A stretch of 64,000 nucleotides of DNA from JAICXG01 sp036494545. GTDB taxonomy: Bacteria > Verrucomicrobiota > Verrucomicrobiia > Chthoniobacterales > UBA10450. Where the stretch lies: positions 134,457-198,456 of the forward strand of contig DASXOB010000005.1 of assembly GCA_036494545.1 (NCBI GenBank), written 5' to 3'. This document shows, in pieces, positions 59,155-64,000 of the stretch (within the stretch, counting starts at the first letter, position 1; the number at the start of each line of letters is the position of its first letter). Made by a program: the position numbers and the translations under genes. The notes under the pieces were generated by a model. It was not told the origin of the DNA and searched no databases. It was given only the letters and a program-made list of their open reading frames with translations.

Positions 59155-60861
59155 TTAAGGAACTACCGTCAAAGTAAGATCGTTCCCATCGCCGCCTTCG
59201 TAGTTAGCCTGAAAAGTGTTGCTTCCGACAACAATCGTTCCGCCATCAGGCAGGTTAGTGAATGTGCCGCTGATTGGCGTCGCCGCCGTGTTGGTGATGA
59301 TCGTGAACACCGTGCCGGCCGAAATGCTCGCACTGCCGACGTCATTCAAAACGATTTGCGCGTTGATGATTTGAACTCCGTTCGCCACAACGGCAGCAGC
59401 GGAGGAGAGGCTGCTGTTCAGCGTTACTTTGTACGTGGCATCGACATTCAATGTCAGAGAGCTTTGAATTGTGAGTGTGCCGGGAGCATGTGGATACTCG
59501 CCGGGCCCAAGGGCGGCGCCGGAGCCCACGCCCGTTCCTATCGCCACGTCACCGGCGATAATTCCACGGCCCCCAATCGATCCGGTGGCAGTTTGTACCG
59601 GGCCGGTGCCCAATCCTGAACCAGTTGCGTTGTTGACCAGAAGCACGCCGGCATTGACTACTGTTCCCCCGGAGTAAGTGCTGGGTCCACTTAGAGTGAA
59701 CTTACCGGTCCCAATTTTGGTTAGCGATCCACCAGAATCGCCATCCTTGAGCGTACCCGAAAAGTTCGTACTTAAGTTATTAGTGCCAACGGTGAGGTTG
59801 TTGGCTCCAAGCAGGACCGTGCCATTCCCTTCGATCGAGCCAACGGTGACACCTGGGGGATTATGGTTGGTAATATTTAGTTTGCCCTTCAGCAACTCGA
59901 TCCGGGCTTTGTCCCCCGTAGAATCGGTACTCAGAAAGATCTGGCCGGGCAGGCCGCCGTTAGTGCCAGCAGTAGCGATCAAAGTCGAGTTGGCGGCAGC
60001 GGCCCTTCCCGTAAAATCCGAAAAATAAACCCGCGCTCCGGGAGCACCAGTAACAGTACCGCCATTGACAGTTATGGTCGCATTGGCCGCGGTCGAGTGG
60101 TCTTCGAAGCTAATCACTCCAAATGTAAAGTTACTAACAGACGCTCCATTAGCGACCAGGCTTGCGTTTGCGGCACTGCTATTTTCGCTGAAACGTGTGA
60201 AGCCTTGAATCGGCTTCCCATCGGAACCCCCGTCGCAAACGAGGGTGGCATTCCCCGCGTCAGCTTCGTCCTCGAAAATGGTTGCTCCGCCATTACTGAT
60301 CCCCGCCTGATTGTAGAAGGTTCCATCCGCAGCGCTTGAAGAGTTGTTAAAAAAAACCGAACCTGGGCCGGCATCTCCTTGGTTGATGAAAACGGCGCTG
60401 CCAGCATTCGTTGTGTGGTCGAAAAACACGAGAGAGCTACTGCCGCCAGCGGCCTGGGTATAGGTCGCATCGCCGGCTGTAGCGCTGTTGATAAAGTTTA
60501 TGGTGTTCGGCCCTCCAGGAAGAAAGAAGTTTTGCTCGACGCCCGAGTTATTGATGACTCCGGCGCCGCTAATCGTCAGTGTGTTAAAGCTAGGACCAAT
60601 GGTAAAAGCACTCGCTCCAGGTTCGAACACGATGCTGTCCACCTGAGTGTTTTGGGAAATTGAAACTGTACTGATGGCTGATTGAGCAAAGGATGCGACA
60701 TCTGTGGGACCGTTGGGAATTGTATTCGGAGTCCAATTTGCCGCTGTATTCCAATTGCCGGTAGTTGGAGCGGCACTCCAAGTGGCGCTGCCGGCGAGAA
60801 CGAGCTGACTGGTCAGGAAAAGCAAGCTCGTGAGGGTTAATGCTGATATTGTTTTAGTCAT
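59155..60861 (-). CDS. Autotransporter-associated beta-strand repeat protein
   Basis: 568 residues from the ATG at 60861. Signal peptide MTKTISALTLTSLLFLTSQL, cleavage near LAGSATW. The N-terminal TTGNWNTAANWTPNTIPNGP module is followed by beta-helical repeats rich in SSAA/STAA-N-A segments. KFTLSGPSTYSGGTVVNAGV is the beta-strand repeat motif and the end is YEGGDGNDLTLTVVP. It shares about the last 60 bases almost identically with the 60895 and 55670 copies. Last of three tandem genes (33 bases after the preceding one). Confidence 0.88.
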   Translation of the reverse strand: MTKTISALTLTSLLFLTSQLVLAGSATWSAAPTTGNWNTAANWTPNTIPNGPTDVASFAQSAISTVSISQNTQVDSIVFEPGASAFTIGPSFNTLTISGAGVINNSGVEQNFFLPGGPNTINFINSATAGDATYTQAAGGSSSLVFFDHTTNAGSAVFINQGDAGPGSVFFNNSSSAADGTFYNQAGISNGGATIFEDEADAGNATLVCDGGSDGKPIQGFTRFSENSSAANASLVANGASVSNFTFGVISFEDHSTAANATITVNGGTVTGAPGARVYFSDFTGRAAAANSTLIATAGTNGGLPGQIFLSTDSTGDKARIELLKGKLNITNHNPPGVTVGSIEGNGTVLLGANNLTVGTNNLSTNFSGTLKDGDSGGSLTKIGTGKFTLSGPSTYSGGTVVNAGVLLVNNATGSGLGTGPVQTATGSIGGRGIIAGDVAIGTGVGSGAALGPGEYPHAPGTLTIQSSLTLNVDATYKVTLNSSLSSAAAVVANGVQIINAQIVLNDVGSASISAGTVFTIITNTAATPISGTFTNLPDGGTIVVGSNTFQANYEGGDGNDLTLTVVP

Positions 60862-60894
60862 ATATAGGGTCATTGGTTTAAGTTAGGACTTGGG

Positions 60895-62541
60895 TTAGGG
60901 GACAACAGTCAGGGTCAGATCATTCCCATCGCCGCCTTCGTAGTTAGCTTGGAAGGTATTACTGCCGATAAGGATCGTTCCGCCGTCAGCCAGATTACTG
61001 AAGGTGCCGCTAATCGGACTGGCGCTCGTATTGCTAATGACGGTGAAGACAGTGCCGGCAGTCAGCGTGGTGGTGCCGGAATCAAACGGGTAGAAACTCC
61101 CTGCGCTGATAGTTACGCCACCAGCAACGAATTCCGCTCCAATCGAAGAATCACTGTTGAAGCCATATTGGCAGACGGCGTGCGAGTTGTTAAAAGTCAC
61201 CAGTCCTTGAATTGTCAGCACGCCAGGCGTGGCCAAGCTGGTTCCAGCAAGGAGGGCTGCCTTGTGACCGCTGGTCGTGAAACCCACAGTTACCGGGCCA
61301 GAGACAATGCCGTCGCCGCCAAATGTTCCACCTTGGACGATTACCAAGCCCGTGCCTGTGGCCGAGCCCGTCCGGTTGCGGACGAGGAGATTTCCTCCGT
61401 GGATCCTTGTGTCTGCGAAATAGGAGTTGGGCTGCGTTAGAACGAGTGTTCCAGCGCCGATCTTGGTCAAGGATTCGCCGTTTTGGCTACTGTCTCCGCT
61501 GATCGTGCCCTCGAACTTACTGTCGAAGTCACCCGCACCGACTGTGAGATTGTTTGTGCCAAGAGAGACCAGGCCATCGCCGGAGAGTGAGCCTATCGTG
61601 ATGCCCGGCGAATCACGCTGAGTGATATCGAGCGTGCCGTGGCCATAAACCTCGACATGTGCCCGCCCACCACGGCTCTGATCTTTGAACACAGTCGTCC
61701 CAAAGGAGTGACGCCCAAGCTGATCTCCGTATGCGATCAGCGTGGCGCTGTCCGCGATCGAACTCTCGCTGAAAGTTGTGCCACCCCCAAGGCCGGAAGA
61801 GTTGGGCGCGCCGTTGGCGATCACCGTAGCGTTAGCGGCACTGGATGAATTGGTGAAGGAAGTGCTGCCAATTCCAAGCGCGGAGCTTCCGTCGGACATG
61901 ATGGTGGCGTTGCCAGCATCGGCGACATTGATGAAGACGGTGGTCCCGCCTCCTAAATACACAGCTCCTGCCTCGTTAATGATGGTGGCGTTGGCAGCTG
62001 AGGAGCGGTCGGAAAAACGTGTCCCGGAACCGAATTGAAACTCAACGTCGGTCGACTTGTTGGTGATAGCCGCGCTGCCGGCATCGGAATCATCGCTGAA
62101 GTAGAGATCAAACATTGGCGAGCCAGGCCGGACAGTAATGGAAGTCAGTTCGCCCGCGGTCGAAGCGTTTGTGAAAAAGAGGGAAGGAGTGTTATCCACC
62201 ACGAGCGCTTGCGCCACGCCCGAATTGTTCACGATGCCGGTCCCGCTAAAGGTTAGGGAAGTCTCTGGTGGAGCGGTGATGGTGAAAGCGCTGGCACCCG
62301 GGTTGAAGGTGACGCCATCAACTTCCACCGCCGCGGAAAGAGATACGCCGGTTATGTTGGAAACATCGAAGGTGGCAATGTTGGATGGGCTGTTAGGTAC
62401 AGTTGCAGGCGTCCAGTTAGTCGCGGTATTCCAGTCGCCAGTTGCTGGGTTGAGATTCCAGGTGGCGCTGCCGGCGAGGGCGAGCTGACTTGTAAGGATA
62501 AGAACGCTTGCGAGCGTTAGTGCTGGTATTGCTCTTTTCAT
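60895..62541 (-). CDS. Autotransporter-associated beta-strand repeat protein
   Basis: 548 residues from the ATG at 62541. Leader MKRAIPALTLASVLILTSQL, then ALAGSATWNLNPATGDWNTA. Beta-helical middle with STAGE, SSAANAT and DAGNAT repeats, a LVLTQPNSYFADTRIHGGNL segment (a degenerate beta-strand repeat), and YEGGDGNDLTLTVVP. The middle gene of the tandem array, with 27 and 33 bases to its neighbours, so an operon is likely. Confidence 0.88.
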   Translation of the reverse strand: MKRAIPALTLASVLILTSQLALAGSATWNLNPATGDWNTATNWTPATVPNSPSNIATFDVSNITGVSLSAAVEVDGVTFNPGASAFTITAPPETSLTFSGTGIVNNSGVAQALVVDNTPSLFFTNASTAGELTSITVRPGSPMFDLYFSDDSDAGSAAITNKSTDVEFQFGSGTRFSDRSSAANATIINEAGAVYLGGGTTVFINVADAGNATIMSDGSSALGIGSTSFTNSSSAANATVIANGAPNSSGLGGGTTFSESSIADSATLIAYGDQLGRHSFGTTVFKDQSRGGRAHVEVYGHGTLDITQRDSPGITIGSLSGDGLVSLGTNNLTVGAGDFDSKFEGTISGDSSQNGESLTKIGAGTLVLTQPNSYFADTRIHGGNLLVRNRTGSATGTGLVIVQGGTFGGDGIVSGPVTVGFTTSGHKAALLAGTSLATPGVLTIQGLVTFNNSHAVCQYGFNSDSSIGAEFVAGGVTISAGSFYPFDSGTTTLTAGTVFTVISNTSASPISGTFSNLADGGTILIGSNTFQANYEGGDGNDLTLTVVP

Positions 62542-62568
62542 AAGTGGTCTATTTGTCTAAGTTGGGAA

Positions 62569-64000
62569 CTACGGGACAACAGTTAGAGTGAGATCGTTGC
62601 CATTGTCGCCCCCTTCGTAGCTGGCTTGGAAGTTAGCGCCGCCGGAAGTGATAATTGCTCCGTCGGGGAGATTACTGAAGGTGCCATGGATTGGACTAGT
62701 GCTTGTGTTACCAATGACAGTAAAGGCAGTCCCGGCCTGCAGTGTGCCTGAGATCCTGGGCTTAAACGAGAACTTGCCACCGGTGATGGTCACGCCATTT
62801 GCGACCACCTTGTCGGCGCGGACCTGTTGTCCTCTTGCTTGCGCCGTGCACTTATAGGTAGCATTCGTTTGCAGGCTTAATGTGCTCTGAGTGGTAAGAG
62901 TCGCCTGGGTGTTACTGCCAGCGGCGGGGGCGAGAACCGCTCCTGTCGCAATAGTCACTGCACCGCCGATGATTCCACTTCCCCCCAGCGTGCCCCCATT
63001 AACGGTCACCCCACCGGTGCCCGTGGCCGAACCGGTTGTATTTGCAAGGACGAGCGTGCCCTCGCTGACGGTGGTTAACGCGGTGTAGGTATTGGCACCG
63101 CTCAGGGTGAGCGTTCCGTCGCCAATTTTGGTCAGAGCATGGCCACCGTGAATGCCATTGATCGTGCCAGTGAAGGTGGTGCTAAGACCGTTCGCTCCGA
63201 CGATCAACTCCTTCCCGCCCAGCGTAACGATTCCGTCGCCCTCGATCGAGCCGACCTGTACGGTCGCGCTTTCGGCGTCAAAGATGGAAAGGACACCGTT
63301 ACCATAAATTTGCACGCGCGGCTGGGTACTCTCCAATGTCCTATCGCCACCAAAAAGAATCTGACCACCGCCGCCACCATTTAGTCCGCCGTTAGCGATC
63401 AGGGTGGCATGACCCGTGGAGGACTCGGACGTGAAGCTGATAAAGCCACCTCCGGCACCAGCGACCGTACCACCATTACAGGTAATCACCGCGTCGCCCG
63501 CAGTCGAATTATCCCAGAACCAGATTGTGCCGCCGCCTGCGCCGGACACAGCGCCACCGTCACTGGTGAGTGTCGCTTCCCCCGCGGTGGAGTCGCCAAA
63601 GAAGTAGGTCGCGCCTCCGTAAGAAACGGGTACGGATGAGCCAAGGCTGTAAAAGGTCCCATCTCCCGCGCTGCATTGGTCGTTGAAAACCGTGGACGCG
63701 CCCCAGAAGGCTTTGCCTGATGAGTTTCCCTCCAGGGTTATCGTGGTCAGCGGACCCACGGTAGCTGTGCGCGTAAAAGCAATCGCACTACCATGGTCAT
63801 TCGCATTCGTTTCCAACGCAAGATTCTGCGCTATGCCCGAGTCGTTAGTGATCCCGGTACCACTCACCGTCAGAGTGATATCGTTCGGGCCAGGAGTCGT
63901 TCGAATCGTGAATGGGTCCGCTCCGGCACTAAAGGCGATGCTACCGATGGCAGTATCAGCCGCGATCGAAACATCGGTGACCGCTGACACTCCGAATGTC
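62569..64000 (-). CDS. Autotransporter-associated beta-strand repeat protein, N-terminus beyond the window
   Basis: The frame continues past base 64000 (TFGVSAVTDVSIAADTAIGS aligns with residues about 60-80 of the paralogues), so the leader is missing here. The middle is made of GGGxIxFxxxSTxGxAxI repeats. TLTLSGANTYTALTTVSEGT is the beta-strand repeat and the end is YEGGDNGNDLTLTVVP, with one extra residue compared with the others. First visible gene of the tandem array. Confidence 0.85.
   Translation of the reverse strand, partial: TFGVSAVTDVSIAADTAIGSIAFSAGADPFTIRTTPGPNDITLTVSGTGITNDSGIAQNLALETNANDHGSAIAFTRTATVGPLTTITLEGNSSGKAFWGASTVFNDQCSAGDGTFYSLGSSVPVSYGGATYFFGDSTAGEATLTSDGGAVSGAGGGTIWFWDNSTAGDAVITCNGGTVAGAGGGFISFTSESSTGHATLIANGGLNGGGGGQILFGGDRTLESTQPRVQIYGNGVLSIFDAESATVQVGSIEGDGIVTLGGKELIVGANGLSTTFTGTINGIHGGHALTKIGDGTLTLSGANTYTALTTVSEGTLVLANTTGSATGTGGVTVNGGTLGGSGIIGGAVTIATGAVLAPAAGSNTQATLTTQSTLSLQTNATYKCTAQARGQQVRADKVVANGVTITGGKFSFKPRISGTLQAGTAFTVIGNTSTSPIHGTFSNLPDGAIITSGGANFQASYEGGDNGNDLTLTVVP

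Overview
The window looks like chromosomal DNA of a soil-type Verrucomicrobium (Chthoniobacterales/'Spartobacteria'-like). This is inferred from protein families, not from a marker gene: giant autotransporter-associated beta-strand repeat proteins with a conserved secretion leader ending in A-G-S-A-T-W, a secreted matrixin carrying verrucomicrobial 'RALGPSLG' repeats, a DUF1573-rhodanese-MauE cassette, Ku, and a YadA-head/S74 protein. No rRNA, tRNA, CRISPR array or intact transposon was recognised.

Layout. 1-3.0 kb: the 3' end of a beta-strand repeat protein, a decayed REP-associated transposase start and a frameshifted secreted protein. 3.3-13.6 kb: lipA with a glycosyltransferase, a His/Gly/Asn-rich peptidoglycan-binding protein, an Ala/Pro-rich membrane-anchored protein, a pair made of a TPR/TRAFs-binding-SLOG-like-cyclase protein and a TIR membrane protein, divergent nadA/proC, and a frameshifted GT92 glycosyltransferase. 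13.6-24.2 kb: secreted metalloprotease, CusS/CusR-like two-component system, Ku, an HTTM membrane protein, a cyclase-TPR protein and rfbD. 24.3-29.0 kb: PagL-like outer-membrane deacylase plus a truncated copy, DUF1573/rhodanese/MauE genes and a double-receiver response regulator. 29.1-36.9 kb: a MacAB-type exporter (adaptor, ATPase, two permeases), queG-aroK and an S74 chaperone-tailed adhesin-like protein. 37.3-53.3 kb: housekeeping and transport genes (three MFS transporters, M2 peptidase, icd, rpoZ-smpB, SDRs, thpR, amidohydrolase, fabG, msrA, pgl). 53.4-64 kb: a minus-strand island of beta-strand repeat paralogues, with an FG-GAP protein and an M15 endolysin-like protein between them.

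The strongest unexplained signal is a short non-palindromic word, GCCTAACGA (reverse complement TCGTTAGGC). It occurs 41 times exactly between 6,068 and 52,982, against about 0.5 expected in 64 kb. Twelve further CCTAACGA 8-mers and at least 11 GCCTGACGA variants were also found. It lies on both strands, inside genes and between them, supplies six stop codons, and occurs twice as an inverted pair. The exact word is absent from the surface-protein regions at both ends. It behaves like a genome-wide signal of the uptake-sequence/Chi/HIP class and I do not recognise it as a described element.

Limits: all calls come from reading the sequence and translations; no database search was run. Three reading frames appear broken or shifted by a single base, which could be real decay or assembly error.
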